Below, piece after piece: positions 42,669-53,091 of a stretch of 64,000 nucleotides of DNA. How positions within the stretch are numbered: position 1 is the stretch's first letter; the number at the start of each line of letters is the position of its first letter. A model generated the notes under the pieces. The model was not told the DNA's origin, ran no database searches, and saw only the letters and a list, made by a program, of their open reading frames with translations. Location: the NCBI GenBank assembly GCA_017848795.1, contig JAFIHG010000050.1:62001-126000 (forward strand), given 5' to 3'. The DNA comes from Candidatus Nanopelagicales bacterium (GTDB lineage: Bacteria; Actinomycetota; Actinomycetes; S36-B12; CAIYMF01). The position numbers and the translations under genes were made by a program.

Positions 42669-45005
42669 TCACCGGCCGCGCGCGAGAAGCAGCGGGCCGC
42701 CGTGCAGCGGGTCGGCGACGACGGCGAGGTCGCCCTCGGTGTCGGTACGGCCGATCGCGGCGCCGACCGCCTGATACGCCTGCAACGTCGCAGCCGCCGG
42801 GTGGCCGTAGTCGTTGTCGCGCCCGCAGCTGACGAGGGCGACGCCGGGCGCGCTCGTCACGGCGTACCTCGGGTCCTGGTGCCGCGAGCCGTGGTGCGGC
42901 ACCTTCACCACATCGACGTGCGGGATCCGCTGCTCGCCCAGCAGGACGCCCTGCGCCGGTGGCTCGACGTCGCCGGCAAGCAGCAGGGTGAGTCCCCCGG
43001 CCCGTACGAGCAGCACCAGGCTGGCGTTGTTCGGGCCGGAGTCGGTCCCGGTGAGCAGCCGCTGCGGCCACAGCACCGTCCACTCGAGCGCGCCGACCCG
43101 TACCTGCTCTCCCGCTGCCGCGGCGCGGACGGGCACGCCGGCAGCAGCTGCCCAGCCGCGAACCCGAGACGCCTCGCCGGGCGGGTCGGCAAGCGGGGAG
43201 ACGATCACCTCTCCGACCTCGCGTCCGCCGCGCAGCACGCCCGGTACGCCCTCGACGTGGTCGGCGTGCTCGTGGGTGAGCAGCAGCGCGGGCACCCGGC
43301 GCACCCCGAGCCGCTGCAGGCACCGATCCATCGCGGCCGGGTCGGGCCCCGCGTCGACGACGACCGCGATGCCCGGGCCCGCGTTGAGCACCAGCCCGTC
43401 GCCCTGGCCGACGTCGCAGGCGACGATCACCCAGCCCTCCGGGGGCCAGGACGAGGGCAGCAGCGGGCGGCCCGCCGCGGGCAGCACCACCACGACGAGC
43501 AGCACCACCGCGCCGGCAGCGGCCACCGGCCGGAGGCGGCCGGCGCGGTGCGCGGCCCAGCCGGCGGCGAGCACGAGCAGCAGCACGACCGCGAGCAGCC
43601 CGCCTCCGGGCGCACCGGTCGGCCAGGGCAGCACCGCGCCCGGCACGTCCTGCGCGTGGCGGGCAACCGCCGCGATCCATCCCGCGGGCACGGTCGCGAC
43701 GTGCGCGAGCACTGCCGCCGGGCCGGGCGCGAGGACGCCGAGCCCGGCGACGAGCAGCCCGAGCACGCTAGCCGGGCCGACGGCCGGCTCGGCGAGCACG
43801 TTCGCGGGCACCGACAGCAACGGGACCCCGCCGCCGATGGCGGCGACCAGCGGGGCCGCCGCCAGGGACGCGGCGACCGCCGCGGCCCACGACTGGCCGA
43901 GCGCTCGCACCACCCCGCCGGCCCGCCGCGGCGCCAGCCGTCGGCCGAGGGTGACCAGGCCGGCCGTGGCCGCCACCGACAGCGCGAAGCCGACGCGCAG
44001 CGTCAGGAACGGGTCGAGCACGACCAGTCCGGTGACGGTGACCGCGAGGACCGCGGCGCCGTCGGTACGCCGCCCGCCGAGCAGCGCCAGCATCCCCACG
44101 GCGGCCATGAGCGCGGCCCGCGCCACGGACGGTTCCGGACGCACGAGCACGACGTACGCCGGGAGCATCACGGCCCCCAGGGCCACCAGGCCGCGCCGGC
44201 GCAGCCCGGCCGCCCGGGCGACCCACCAGATCATCCCGAGCGTGACCGCGACGTTGCCGCCCGATACCGCCGTGAGGTGCGCGAGCCCGGAGTCCTTCAT
44301 CGCCTGGTCAAGGTCGTCGCCCACGGCGCTCGTATCACCGACCACCAGGCCCGGCAGCAGCGCTGCGCCGTCGCCGCCGACGCCGCTCGCCGCCGCCTGC
44401 AGCGCCGCGCGCAGCCGCTGCGCACCTTCCTGCAGGTCCGGCGCGGGCGCCGTGACCGTGACCGACTCGGCGGCGAGGTAGGCGGCGCTGCGCCGTAGCG
44501 GGTCGTCCGGCCCGATCCGGCCGCGCACCGTCAGGAGCGTGCCGGGCGCCGGGCGCAGCAGGGTGTCGTGCCAGGCCACGCGCACCGGCAGCGCCGACGC
44601 GTACCCGGCGCCGGCCCGGCGCCACTGCACCAGATCCGCGGTCGCGACGACGCGGTCGGCGCTGCGGTACGACCCGCTGGTGCGGCCCTGCTGCGCGACC
44701 GGGTCGCCGGTGAGCACGAGCGTTGCGGTGACGTACGCGCCGTCCGCCGCGGCGCTCGGCAGCGGACCGGAGACCAGCGGCGCGGTACGCAGCACCGCCG
44801 CACCGGCGGCGCACCCCGCGACCACCAGCACGGCGAGCACGCTGCGACCGACGAGAGCGGGTGCCAGGCCGACCACCACGAGCCCCGCTGCTGCGGCGGC
44901 GAGCAGTCCGGCGAAGCCGGCGGCGCTGCCGAGGACGCCCGCCGCGGCACTCCCCCACGCCGCAGCGGCGACGGCGACCAGCCGCAGCGCCGGCCGGGCG
45001 ATCAC
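42669..45005 (-). CDS. comEC: ComEC/Rec2 DNA-uptake channel protein
   Basis: This 778-residue membrane protein is thought to carry single-stranded DNA across the membrane during natural transformation. It has many hydrophobic helices, an OB-like outer part ('LTVRGRIGPDDPLRRSAAYLA'), the competence domain ('LVVGDTSAVGDDLDQAMKDSGLAHLTAVSGGN') and a C-terminal metallo-beta-lactamase-like nuclease ('LLLTHEHADHVEGVPGVL', 'VVKVPHHGSRHQDPRY'). All family motifs are present. It overlaps comEA by four bases, so the two are coupled. Confidence 0.94.
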   Translation of the reverse strand: MIARPALRLVAVAAAAWGSAAAGVLGSAAGFAGLLAAAAAGLVVVGLAPALVGRSVLAVLVVAGCAAGAAVLRTAPLVSGPLPSAAADGAYVTATLVLTGDPVAQQGRTSGSYRSADRVVATADLVQWRRAGAGYASALPVRVAWHDTLLRPAPGTLLTVRGRIGPDDPLRRSAAYLAAESVTVTAPAPDLQEGAQRLRAALQAAASGVGGDGAALLPGLVVGDTSAVGDDLDQAMKDSGLAHLTAVSGGNVAVTLGMIWWVARAAGLRRRGLVALGAVMLPAYVVLVRPEPSVARAALMAAVGMLALLGGRRTDGAAVLAVTVTGLVVLDPFLTLRVGFALSVAATAGLVTLGRRLAPRRAGGVVRALGQSWAAAVAASLAAAPLVAAIGGGVPLLSVPANVLAEPAVGPASVLGLLVAGLGVLAPGPAAVLAHVATVPAGWIAAVARHAQDVPGAVLPWPTGAPGGGLLAVVLLLVLAAGWAAHRAGRLRPVAAAGAVVLLVVVVLPAAGRPLLPSSWPPEGWVIVACDVGQGDGLVLNAGPGIAVVVDAGPDPAAMDRCLQRLGVRRVPALLLTHEHADHVEGVPGVLRGGREVGEVIVSPLADPPGEASRVRGWAAAAGVPVRAAAAGEQVRVGALEWTVLWPQRLLTGTDSGPNNASLVLLVRAGGLTLLLAGDVEPPAQGVLLGEQRIPHVDVVKVPHHGSRHQDPRYAVTSAPGVALVSCGRDNDYGHPAAATLQAYQAVGAAIGRTDTEGDLAVVADPLHGGPLLLARGR

Positions 45006-45769
45006 CCGACCTGCACGAGCGGCGCGAGACGCTCGTACGTCTTGGGCCCGATGCCGTCGACCTCGCGCAACTGCTCCACCGACGTGAAGCCGCCGTGCGC
45101 GTCGCGGTAGGCGAGGATCGCGGCGGCCGTCACCGGGCCGACACCCGGCAGGGTGTCCAGGGCGGCGGCGTCGGCCAGGTTCAGGTCGACGACGACGGGC
45201 GCCGTCGGCGCGGTCGGCGATCCATCCGCGAGCGGCGGCGGCCCGGCCTTCGCGCCGACGACAATCTGCTCCCCGTCGACGACCCGCCGCGCCAGGTTCA
45301 GCGCGCCGGTCGAGCGCCCGTTCCGTACGCCGCCGGCCGCCTCGATCGCGTCGGCGACCCGCGCCCCGGCAGGCAGCCGCAGCACGCCGGGACGACGCAC
45401 CGCTCCGGCGACCTGCACGACCACCTCTGCCGCAGGCGACCCGCTCGGCGCCGGCCCGGCACCGCCGGTGCTCGCCGGGCCAGCCGTGCTGCCGGAGTTG
45501 ACGAGGGTCGGGGTGAGCTCACCGCCCTGCGAGCGCCAGGTGAGCAGCCCCGCCACGAGCAGCGCACCGAGCGCGAGGGCCGCGAGCGCACGGGACGCGC
45601 CACGACCGGGCCGGCCCGGTGCCGGCGTCGCCGACGCGGGTGGAGCGGCAACGTCGAGCGGAGGCGCCGGAGGGTCGGCGACCTCGCCGTCGAGCCCGGC
45701 CAGCCGGCGCAGCCGCGCCCGTACGACGAGGGGGTCGGGGCCCTGCCCGAGCCAGGGGAGCCGGCGCAT
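45002..45769 (-). CDS. comEA: ComEA DNA-binding receptor
   Basis: This 255-residue protein has one membrane helix ('ALAALALGALLVAGLLTW'), a SLBB-type domain ('VVVQVAGAVRRPGVLRLPAG') and a C-terminal helix-hairpin-helix pair ('LADAAALDTLPGVGPVTAAAI', 'LREVDGIGPKTYERLAPLV') that binds double-stranded DNA outside the membrane. It hands DNA to ComEC, whose gene overlaps its 3' end. The extended start region (residues 1-25) is Arg-rich. Confidence 0.93.
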   Translation of the reverse strand: MRRLPWLGQGPDPLVVRARLRRLAGLDGEVADPPAPPLDVAAPPASATPAPGRPGRGASRALAALALGALLVAGLLTWRSQGGELTPTLVNSGSTAGPASTGGAGPAPSGSPAAEVVVQVAGAVRRPGVLRLPAGARVADAIEAAGGVRNGRSTGALNLARRVVDGEQIVVGAKAGPPPLADGSPTAPTAPVVVDLNLADAAALDTLPGVGPVTAAAILAYRDAHGGFTSVEQLREVDGIGPKTYERLAPLVQVG

Positions 45770-45808
45770 CCCGGCACGCTAGGCACCGGACCAGGCGTGG
45801 CGGAGTCG

Positions 45809-46510
45809 TCAGGCACCGCCCTGTGCACGACGGTGCACGTCGCGATCCTGTGGATCGCCTCCGGCGCGCCGTCCCGGGCGCGCGACGAGCCCGGTGAAGG
45901 TGCGCCGCAGGTTCTCCACGTGCCGGACGCAGACGATCACGCAGAGCGCGAGCGCGAAGAACAGGTCGAGGCCGTCGCTCGGCAGCAGCAGCGCGGTCGG
46001 TACGAGCACGAGCGCGCCGCAGACCGACGCGAGTCCGACGTTGCGGGAGACGGCGACGACGATCCCGAACACGGCGATCACCGGCAGCACCCAGAGCGGG
46101 TGCACCGCGAGGATGGCACCGAGCGCGGTCGCGACCCCCTTGCCGCCCCGCCCCCGCAGCCACGGCGAGGTGATGTGGCCGACGACGGCGGCCAGCCCTG
46201 CCACCCGCGCCGGGCCGGCACCGGCCACGAGCGCGACGAGCAGCACCGGCAGGTACCCCTTCGCCACGTCGAGCAGGCCGACGAGCACACCCACGCGCCA
46301 GCCCATGACGCGGCCGGCGTTCGTGGCCCCCGGGTTCCCCGAGCCGCGCCCGCGCAGGTCCGCGCCACGGGCCCGCGCGATCATCGACGCGGGGTTCAGC
46401 GAGCCGACGAGGTAGCCGAGCAGACCGGCGGCCGAGTACGTCCAGATCGTGCGGATGACGTCCGGCAGCAACGCCTGGAGCGTCGCACGCAGGTCCTGGA
46501 ATCCGGCCAC
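45809..46510 (-). CDS. plsY: Glycerol-3-phosphate acyltransferase, PlsY-like
   Basis: This 233-residue membrane enzyme transfers an acyl group from acyl-phosphate to glycerol-3-phosphate, the first step of phospholipid synthesis. Motifs are 'GYLVGSLNPASMIARARG', 'DLRGRGSGNPGATNAGRVMG' and 'HITSPWLRGRGGKGVATALG'. About six membrane helices are seen. It lies between comEA and the DegV gene on the same strand. Confidence 0.88.
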   Translation of the reverse strand: MAGFQDLRATLQALLPDVIRTIWTYSAAGLLGYLVGSLNPASMIARARGADLRGRGSGNPGATNAGRVMGWRVGVLVGLLDVAKGYLPVLLVALVAGAGPARVAGLAAVVGHITSPWLRGRGGKGVATALGAILAVHPLWVLPVIAVFGIVVAVSRNVGLASVCGALVLVPTALLLPSDGLDLFFALALCVIVCVRHVENLRRTFTGLVARPGRRAGGDPQDRDVHRRAQGGA

Positions 46511-46525
46511 GGCAGAGCGCTCCGC

Positions 46526-47383
46526 TCAGTGCGGTGAGACGACGACCGCGATCATGCCCGGACCGACGTGCGCGCCCACGACCGCACCCACCTCGGACAC
46601 CACGACCTGCGCACCGGGAAGCGCGGCGGTGAGCCGCTCCGCGACGGTCTCGGCGCGTTCCCGGGCGTCGAGGTGGTGCACCGCGAGGTCCGCCTCGCCG
46701 TCGGCCACCCGCGCCACGACGAGCTCCTGGATGCGCGCGAGCGCACGGGACGCGGTCCGTACCTTCTCCAGCAGCCGGACCTGTCCCTCCACGATGGTGA
46801 GGATCGGCTTGACGGCGAGGGCCTGGCCGAGCATCGCCTGCGCGGCGCCGACCCGCCCGCCGCGGCGCAGGTAGTCGAGCGTGTCCACGTAGAACAGCGA
46901 GTACGAGGCGGCGCAGCGTTCGCGGGCGGCGCGGGCGACGGCGTCGAGACCGGCGCCGTCGCTTGCGGCCCGGGCGGCGGCGATGACCCCGAAGCCGGCA
47001 CCCATCCCGACCGATCCGCTGTCGATGACGCGCGTCGGCACCGGCGAGCGGCGGGCGGCGAGCAGCGCCGACTCGTACGTCCCCGACATCTGCGCGGAGA
47101 GGTGGATCGACACGATGCCGGTCGCACCGGACTGCGCCGCACACTCGTATGCCTGCGCGAGACGTTCCGGAGCCGGCCGGGAGGTTGTCACCACCTGCCA
47201 CTCCCGCAACGCCGCCGCCACCTGGGCGGGGCTCACCTCCGTACCCTCGTCGTACGCCCGACCGGCGATCACCACCTGGACCGGTACGACGGTCACCGCG
47301 TCAGCAGGCAGCAGCCCCGCGGGCAGGTAGCTCGTGGAGTCGGTGACGACGGCGACCCGGCCGGCAGCCGCGGCGGTGCTCAC
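46526..47383 (-). CDS. DegV family fatty-acid-binding protein
   Basis: This 285-residue protein has the DegV features: 'VAVVTDSTSYLPAGLL', 'VTVVPVQVVIAGRAYDEG', 'SGATGIVSIHLSAQMSGTYESA', 'RVIDSGSVGMGAGFGVIAAA' and 'LDYLRRGGRVGAAQAMLGQ'. DegV/FakB proteins hold a fatty acid for phosphorylation by a FakA kinase. No fakA is in the window. The neighbouring plsY uses acyl-phosphate, which makes a link to lipid synthesis plausible but not shown. Confidence 0.9.
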   Translation of the reverse strand: MSTAAAAGRVAVVTDSTSYLPAGLLPADAVTVVPVQVVIAGRAYDEGTEVSPAQVAAALREWQVVTTSRPAPERLAQAYECAAQSGATGIVSIHLSAQMSGTYESALLAARRSPVPTRVIDSGSVGMGAGFGVIAAARAASDGAGLDAVARAARERCAASYSLFYVDTLDYLRRGGRVGAAQAMLGQALAVKPILTIVEGQVRLLEKVRTASRALARIQELVVARVADGEADLAVHHLDARERAETVAERLTAALPGAQVVVSEVGAVVGAHVGPGMIAVVVSPH

Positions 47384-47390
47384 GCCGCGC

Positions 47391-49877
47391 TCACCCCGGC
47401 ACGATGTTGACGAGGGACGGAGCGCGCACGATCACCCGGCGCGCCGGTCGCCCGGACAGCGCGGCCACGATCGCCGGCTCGGCGAGGGCGGCGGCCTCCA
47501 GCTCCGCGGCGGCGATGCCCGGCGGCACCTCCAACCGGGCGCGTACCTTGCCCGCGACCTGCACCACGCACGTGACCGACTCCTGCACGAGCAGGTCGGG
47601 GTCGGCCTGCGGCCAGCCGACGCGGGCCACGGTCGGCTCGTGGCCGAGCCGGGCCCACATGTCCTCGGCCGTGTACGGCGCCACGAGCGAGAGCATCACC
47701 GCGACCGCCTCGACCGCCTCCCGCACCGCCGGGTCCGCTGCGCCGGGCCCGCTGTCGATCGCCTTGCGGGTGGCATTGACGAGCTCCATCGTGCGGGCCA
47801 CGGCGACGTTGAACCTGTGGGAGTCGAGCGCCGCGGTGGCCTCGTGCACCGCGTGCGCTGTCGCGCGCCGCAGCTCGCGGTCCCCGGTGGCCGGGTCGGT
47901 GCCCGGGGGGCAGCTCACGTCACCGGCCAGCCGCCACGCCCGCGCCAGGAAGCGCTGCGAGCCGGACGGGGACAGGTCGGCCCAGTCGATGTCGTCCTCG
48001 GGAGGACCGGCGAACGCCATCGTCAGGCGTACCGCATCGACCCCGAACCGCTCGAGCTGCTCGCCGAGGTCCACACCATTGCCGAGCGACTTGCTCATGG
48101 CCTTGCCCTGGTTGATGACCTGACCCTGGTTGAGCAGCGCCGTGAACGGCTCGACGAAGTCGACCATCCCCATGTCGTGCAGGACCTTGGTGAAGAACCG
48201 GCTGTAGAGCAGGTGCAGGATCGCGTGCTCGACCCCGCCGACGTACTGCGCGACGGGCATCCACCGCCGCACCGCCTCCGGGTCGAACGGACCGTCGGTG
48301 TACGACGGCGAGCAGTAGCGCAGGTAGTACCAGGAGGAGTCGACGAACGTGTCCATCGTGTCGGTGTCGCGCTCCCCGGGCCCGCCGCACCGCGGGCAGG
48401 TCGTACGGACCCAGTCGGTCGCCGAGGCGAGCGGCGAGACCCCCTTCGGCGCCAGCTCGCTGCCGCGCAGGTCGGGCAGCCGGACGGGCAGCTGGTCGTC
48501 GGGTACGGGCACCTCGCCGCAGCTCGCGCAGTGCACGATCGGGATCGGGGCGCCCCAGAACCGCTGCCGGGACAGCAGCCAGTCGCGCAGCCGGAACGCG
48601 ACACCGCCGCGGCCGACCCCCTTGGACTCGAGCAGCTCGACGATCCGGGCGATCCCCTCCTCCTTGCCGGTGCCGTCGATCGGTCCGGAGTTCACGTGCA
48701 CGCCCTCGCCGGCGGTGGCGATGCCGCTGACCGCCGGGTCCGGCTCGCCGGTGTCGAGGACCACCCGGACCGGCAGGTCGAACTCGCGGGCGAAGTCCAG
48801 GTCGCGCTGGTCGTGCGCCGGGACCGCCATGATCGCGCCGGTGCCGTAGTCGGCCAGGACGTAGTCGGCAGCCCACACCGGGATGCGCTCGCCGTTCACC
48901 GGGTTCACGGCGTACCGCCCGAGGAACACCCCCGTCTTCGCCCGCTCGCTGGAGAGCCGGTCGATGTCCGAGAGCCGCTTGACCTGCTCGAGGTACGCCG
49001 CGAACTCTTCCCGGCACTCCGGGGCGCACAGCTCGTCGGCGAGCGCCGCGTCGGCGGCCACCACGAAGAAGGTGGCGCCGAACAAGGTGTCCGGGCGGGT
49101 GGTGAAGACCGAGACGGGCTCCTCGCGCCCGTCGATCGCGAACTGCACGTGCGCGCCCTCGGACCGCCCGATCCAGTTGCGCTGCATCGTCAGGACGCGC
49201 TCGGGCCAGCGGCCCTCGAGCGCGGTCATGTCGTCCAGCAACCGCTGGGCGTAGTCGGTGATGCGGAAGTACCACTGGGTCAACGTCTTCTTGGTGACCG
49301 GCGTCCCGCACCGCTCGCACGCGCCGGCCACGACCTGCTCGTTGGCGAGCACGGTCTGGTCCTTGGGGCACCAGTTGACGGCGGACGCCTTGCGGTAGGC
49401 GAGGCCGCGCTCGCGGAAGCGCAGGAACAGCCACTGCGTCCAGCGGTAGTACTCCGGGTCGGAGGTCGCGAGGCGGCGCGACCAGTCGAAGGAGACGGCG
49501 TAGCGCCGGAACGACGCCGCCTGGGTGTCGATGTTCGCGTACGTCCAGTCGGCGGGGTGGGCGTCACGCTGGATGGCCGCGTTCTCCGCAGGCAGGCCGA
49601 AGGAGTCCCAGCCGATCGGGTGCAGCACGTCGTACCCACGCTGGAACCAGTACCGGGCGACGATGTCGCCGAGCACGAACGCCTCGGCGTGGCCCATGTG
49701 CAGGTCGCCGGAGGGGTACGGGAACATGTCGAGCATGTAGCGGCGCTCGGCCCGTCCGTCGTCAGCGGCGCGGAACGGGTCGAGCCGGTCCCACACCGGG
49801 AGCCAGCGCTCCTGGATCTGCTCGACGTCGAACTGGCTCCCGGTCGTCCCGGAGGCCGGCGGCACGCTCGCGGTCAT
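47391..49877 (-). CDS. leuS: Leucyl-tRNA synthetase
   Basis: This class I synthetase of 828 residues attaches leucine to tRNA-Leu. '[18 protein letters not shown]' is the HIGH motif and '[17 protein letters not shown]' is KMSKS. A zinc-like '[28 protein letters not shown]' segment and the editing domain ('[19 protein letters not shown]', '[21 protein letters not shown]') are complete. The ATG at 49877 is chosen because the protein starts just before the usual N-terminal helix; the open frame further upstream has no family match. It is the first gene of the leftward run. Confidence 0.96.
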   Translation of the reverse strand: MTASVPPASGTTGSQFDVEQIQERWLPVWDRLDPFRAADDGRAERRYMLDMFPYPSGDLHMGHAEAFVLGDIVARYWFQRGYDVLHPIGWDSFGLPAENAAIQRDAHPADWTYANIDTQAASFRRYAVSFDWSRRLATSDPEYYRWTQWLFLRFRERGLAYRKASAVNWCPKDQTVLANEQVVAGACERCGTPVTKKTLTQWYFRITDYAQRLLDDMTALEGRWPERVLTMQRNWIGRSEGAHVQFAIDGREEPVSVFTTRPDTLFGATFFVVAADAALADELCAPECREEFAAYLEQVKRLSDIDRLSSERAKTGVFLGRYAVNPVNGERIPVWAADYVLADYGTGAIMAVPAHDQRDLDFAREFDLPVRVVLDTGEPDPAVSGIATAGEGVHVNSGPIDGTGKEEGIARIVELLESKGVGRGGVAFRLRDWLLSRQRFWGAPIPIVHCASCGEVPVPDDQLPVRLPDLRGSELAPKGVSPLASATDWVRTTCPRCGGPGERDTDTMDTFVDSSWYYLRYCSPSYTDGPFDPEAVRRWMPVAQYVGGVEHAILHLLYSRFFTKVLHDMGMVDFVEPFTALLNQGQVINQGKAMSKSLGNGVDLGEQLERFGVDAVRLTMAFAGPPEDDIDWADLSPSGSQRFLARAWRLAGDVSCPPGTDPATGDRELRRATAHAVHEATAALDSHRFNVAVARTMELVNATRKAIDSGPGAADPAVREAVEAVAVMLSLVAPYTAEDMWARLGHEPTVARVGWPQADPDLLVQESVTCVVQVAGKVRARLEVPPGIAAAELEAAALAEPAIVAALSGRPARRVIVRAPSLVNIVPG

Positions 49878-50121
49878 CGTCGCTCTCGTCTCGTCCTGGT
49901 GTCCCGCGCCGCTGCGGTCCGATCCCGGCGCGGACCACCATTGTCCCGTGCCGCGCGTCGCGCCCCGCGTCGGCCCGCGGGCATCGACCGTCCGTACCGA
50001 ATCGACCGACCGATCGGACCGGTGATTCCCGACAGCCCACCGGATCTTGGGTCGGGTCAGCAGGCTCTGTCCGTAAGCGTCCGGCGATCCCGGACGTCCC
50101 TGCGCTCCACCTGGAGTCCGC

Positions 50122-52218
50122 ATGCACCTCCCCCACCACCGGCTGACCCTCGCCGCCGCATGCCTCGGCGCCGCGGCGCTGGTCTCCGCGAGCCTGCTGC
50201 CCGTCGCCCAGGCGACCTCCGGCCACCACCAGGGGCCGCCGCCGGGCTGGGTGAAGATCCCCGGCTCCGCGTACCACCTGCAGTCGGGCGAAAAGGACCT
50301 CGGACCCGCCGCCCCCGGGTCACCGGCCCGCTTCACCCTCTCCATGAAGGTGCCGCGCCAGAACGCCGCCGACGCCCTGGCCAAGCTGGTCTCCGAACCG
50401 CGGTCACCGCTGTACGGCCGTTACCTGTCCCCGCAGCAGTACCGGCGGTTGTTCGCCCCGAGCGACGGCGCGGCGGCCCAGGTGACGCGGTGGCTGCGAC
50501 AGGCCGGGATGCGGATCGCGTACGACCCGGCGAACCACCTGACGATCACCGCGACCGGGACCGTCGCGGCGGCCGACCGCGCGTTCTGGACCGACCTGCA
50601 CCGCTATCGCACGGCACCGGACGCCGACGGGAACACCACCACCTTCCTGGCGCCGAAGACGCCGTTGTTCGTGCCGCGCAACGTCAACGCCGTCGTCGCC
50701 GGGTTCCTCGAGGGCATCAACCATGCCGCCCGGCTGACCCAGCCGATGTCCAGCCGCGCGGACCGCACCCGGGACCTGCCCGGTACCGAGGAGGCGACCA
50801 CGGACGCGGTGCACCCGTCCGCGCACACGGTGCCGACGTCACGGTCGGCACCGCCGCCCGAGGGGTTCGTGAACGCGGGCCCCTGCTCGCGCTACTGGGG
50901 AGCGAAGAAGGCATACGGCACGCCGAAGCTGCCGCGCGGGTACGCCGCACCGCCGCCGTACGCGCCGTGCGGGTACACGCCGCGCCAGCTGCAAGGGGCG
51001 TACGGATTGTCGGCGCTGCACGGGCGCGGGATCGACGGTCGAGGGACGACGGTGGCGATCACCGACGCGTACAACGCCCCGACGATCCTGCACGACGCCA
51101 ACACCTACGCCGCCAAGCACTCCCAGCCGCGTTTCCGTCCCGGGCAGTTCCGCGAGGTCAAGCCCGACTACTACCGGTACGGCTACCACGACACCGTCAA
51201 CGGCGACCAGTGCGGTGAGCAGGGCTGGTACGGCGAGGAGACCCTCGACGTCGAGGCGGTGCACGCGATGGCTCCGGGAGCGAACGTGCTCTACATGGGC
51301 GGGGCGAGCTGCCTGGACAGCGACCTGCTCGTCGCGCTCAACACCATCGTCGACCAGCACCGGGCGGACCTGATCAGCAACTCGTGGGGCGACGCCGGTG
51401 AGGAGGTCGACCCGGTCATCCTGGCGACCTACCACACGGTGTTCGTGCAGGCGGCGCTCGAGGGCATCGGCGTCTTCTACTCGAGCGGCGACAGCGGCGA
51501 CGAGGTCGACGGCACCGGCACCCGGCAGACCGACTACCCCGCCTCCGACTCCTGGGTGACCGCGGTCGGCGGCACCAGCCTCGCCGTGGGCAGCGCCGAC
51601 CAGTACCTGTTCGAGACCGGGTGGGGAACCGGCAAGAGCACCCTCACCGACGGCAGCTGGCAGCCGGCGCCACCCGGGTCGTGGGTGTACGGGGGCGGCG
51701 GCGGCACCAGCCAGGTGTTCGCCCAGCCGTGGTACCAGCGCCCGGTCGTGCCGTGGTCGATCTCGCACTACTTCGGCGCTTCGGCCGGGCGGGCGGTGCC
51801 CGACGTCAGCGCGCTCGGCGACCCGAACACCGGGTTCCTCGTCGGGGAGACCCAGACGTTCCCCGACGGGGTGCGCTACGGCGAGTACCGGATCGGCGGC
51901 ACCAGCCTCGCCTCGCCGTTGATGGCCGGCATCGAGGCGCTGGCCGACCAGGCAGCGCACCATCCACACGGCTTCGCGAACCCGGCGATCTACCGGCTGT
52001 ACGGCACCGGCGCGTACCACGACGTGGTCGACCCGAGCCGCGTGCAGTCCGTCGTACGCGTCGATTTCCTCAACGGTGTCAATGCCGACGACGGCACCTC
52101 GACCTCGTTGCGCACGATGAACCAGACGCAGTCGCTGCACACCCGCCGCGGCTACGACGACGTGACCGGCGTGGGCTCACCGACCGGGGCGCGTTACGTG
52201 CTCGGTCTCGGTCGCTGA
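50122..52218 (+). CDS. Secreted sedolisin-type serine-carboxyl protease (S53)
   Basis: This 698-residue protein has a signal peptide ('[24 protein letters not shown]'), a pro-domain ('[22 protein letters not shown]', '[13 protein letters not shown]') and an S53 peptidase domain. The catalytic Glu and Asp are in '[18 protein letters not shown]', the oxyanion Asp in '[12 protein letters not shown]', and the Ser in '[14 protein letters not shown]'. A calcium site is expected near the C-terminus ('FNPV'-type; here '[13 protein letters not shown]'). It probably degrades protein outside the cell at acid pH, as family members do. It is divergent from leuS. Confidence 0.9.
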   Translation: MHLPHHRLTLAAACLGAAALVSASLLPVAQATSGHHQGPPPGWVKIPGSAYHLQSGEKDLGPAAPGSPARFTLSMKVPRQNAADALAKLVSEPRSPLYGRYLSPQQYRRLFAPSDGAAAQVTRWLRQAGMRIAYDPANHLTITATGTVAAADRAFWTDLHRYRTAPDADGNTTTFLAPKTPLFVPRNVNAVVAGFLEGINHAARLTQPMSSRADRTRDLPGTEEATTDAVHPSAHTVPTSRSAPPPEGFVNAGPCSRYWGAKKAYGTPKLPRGYAAPPPYAPCGYTPRQLQGAYGLSALHGRGIDGRGTTVAITDAYNAPTILHDANTYAAKHSQPRFRPGQFREVKPDYYRYGYHDTVNGDQCGEQGWYGEETLDVEAVHAMAPGANVLYMGGASCLDSDLLVALNTIVDQHRADLISNSWGDAGEEVDPVILATYHTVFVQAALEGIGVFYSSGDSGDEVDGTGTRQTDYPASDSWVTAVGGTSLAVGSADQYLFETGWGTGKSTLTDGSWQPAPPGSWVYGGGGGTSQVFAQPWYQRPVVPWSISHYFGASAGRAVPDVSALGDPNTGFLVGETQTFPDGVRYGEYRIGGTSLASPLMAGIEALADQAAHHPHGFANPAIYRLYGTGAYHDVVDPSRVQSVVRVDFLNGVNADDGTSTSLRTMNQTQSLHTRRGYDDVTGVGSPTGARYVLGLGR

Positions 52219-52238
52219 TCCATCGCGGCGGTGACCTG

Positions 52239-53003
52239 TCACGGCGGTGTCCCGTCACGGTTTTCGTGACGGGGCACCGCCGGTCCGCTGCCCTGTGCCG
52301 CCTGGAGCGCAGCGGCGATCGCGCGCCCGACGGCCTCGTGTGTCGCCCAGGACCAGTGCAGCCCGTCGGGGTTCCCCGTGCCGGACGCGAGCGCCGGCCC
52401 GACGATCGGGTCCAGCTCGACCAGGCCCGTACCGTGACGCGCCGCCCACCGACGTGCCGCGGCGACGGCGGGACGGTGCGGGCGGTCCGCCGGGTACGCC
52501 GCGCTCGCGTACGGGGACGGCGTGAGCAGCACCGCGGGGATGCCCGGGCGGTAGTGCCGGACTCCCGACAGGGTCCGGGCGAGGTAGCGGTCGGTCGCCT
52601 CCTGCGGCAGCTGCCGCATACGTCCCCCGCTCACCCGGATCACGGGCGGCGCGAGGCGGCGGTACCACCCGCGCGCGGAACGGCGCAGCGCCCCGGGTCG
52701 TAGGTAGGCGATCCCCTCGCGCAGGTACGTCGGCAGCGCCGCGGGCAGCGCGTCCATCCCGCCGAGCCCGAGGACCAGCGCGTCGGCCCGCGGCAGCAGC
52801 ACTCCCCACACCCGCGGGTCCCGCGTCAACGCCCACCAGCCGTCGCGAGCCGTCCATCCGAGCCGGGCCACGACGTCGGCCCGTACGTCCGCACCGAGCG
52901 CAGCCGCGAGCACGTTCGGGTACAGCCGCGGGTCGTCGGGCGGCCACGGCCGGTCCGGACCGTGGAAGGCGAGCGAGTCGGCCAGGACCAGGACGTGTCG
53001 CAC
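52239..53003 (-). CDS. SGNH/GDSL-like hydrolase
   Basis: This 254-residue protein has the SGNH pattern: block I 'HVLVLADSLAFHGP' (Ser in ADS), block III-like 'ADALVLGLGGMDALPAAL', and block V 'NPDGLHWSWATHEAVGRAI' with Asp and His. It is likely an esterase or acyl-hydrolase. The start GTG at 53003 is the first with the family N-terminus; no strong Shine-Dalgarno precedes it. It converges on the sedolisin gene and is divergent from the aminotransferase. Confidence 0.75.
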   Translation of the reverse strand: MRHVLVLADSLAFHGPDRPWPPDDPRLYPNVLAAALGADVRADVVARLGWTARDGWWALTRDPRVWGVLLPRADALVLGLGGMDALPAALPTYLREGIAYLRPGALRRSARGWYRRLAPPVIRVSGGRMRQLPQEATDRYLARTLSGVRHYRPGIPAVLLTPSPYASAAYPADRPHRPAVAAARRWAARHGTGLVELDPIVGPALASGTGNPDGLHWSWATHEAVGRAIAAALQAAQGSGPAVPRHENRDGTPP

Positions 53004-53091
53004 GGCTGAGAGGATGGCAGCCGCCCACCGCGAGCACACCGCATAGCGTGGTGATGGACGCCCTCGACGCCGCGACACCCAGGGAGTGCGG

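Noticed and set aside
42045-44498. Long + strand ORFs opposite comEC and holA
   Set aside because: Low-complexity Arg/Pro/Ala-rich translations. ComEC and HolA motifs are complete on the - strand.
47334-51218. 1,294-residue + strand ORF across degV, leuS and sedolisin
   Set aside because: It is antisense to leuS, with Arg/Gly/Val-rich sequence and no recognisable domain. All family motifs lie in the genes on the other strand or frame.
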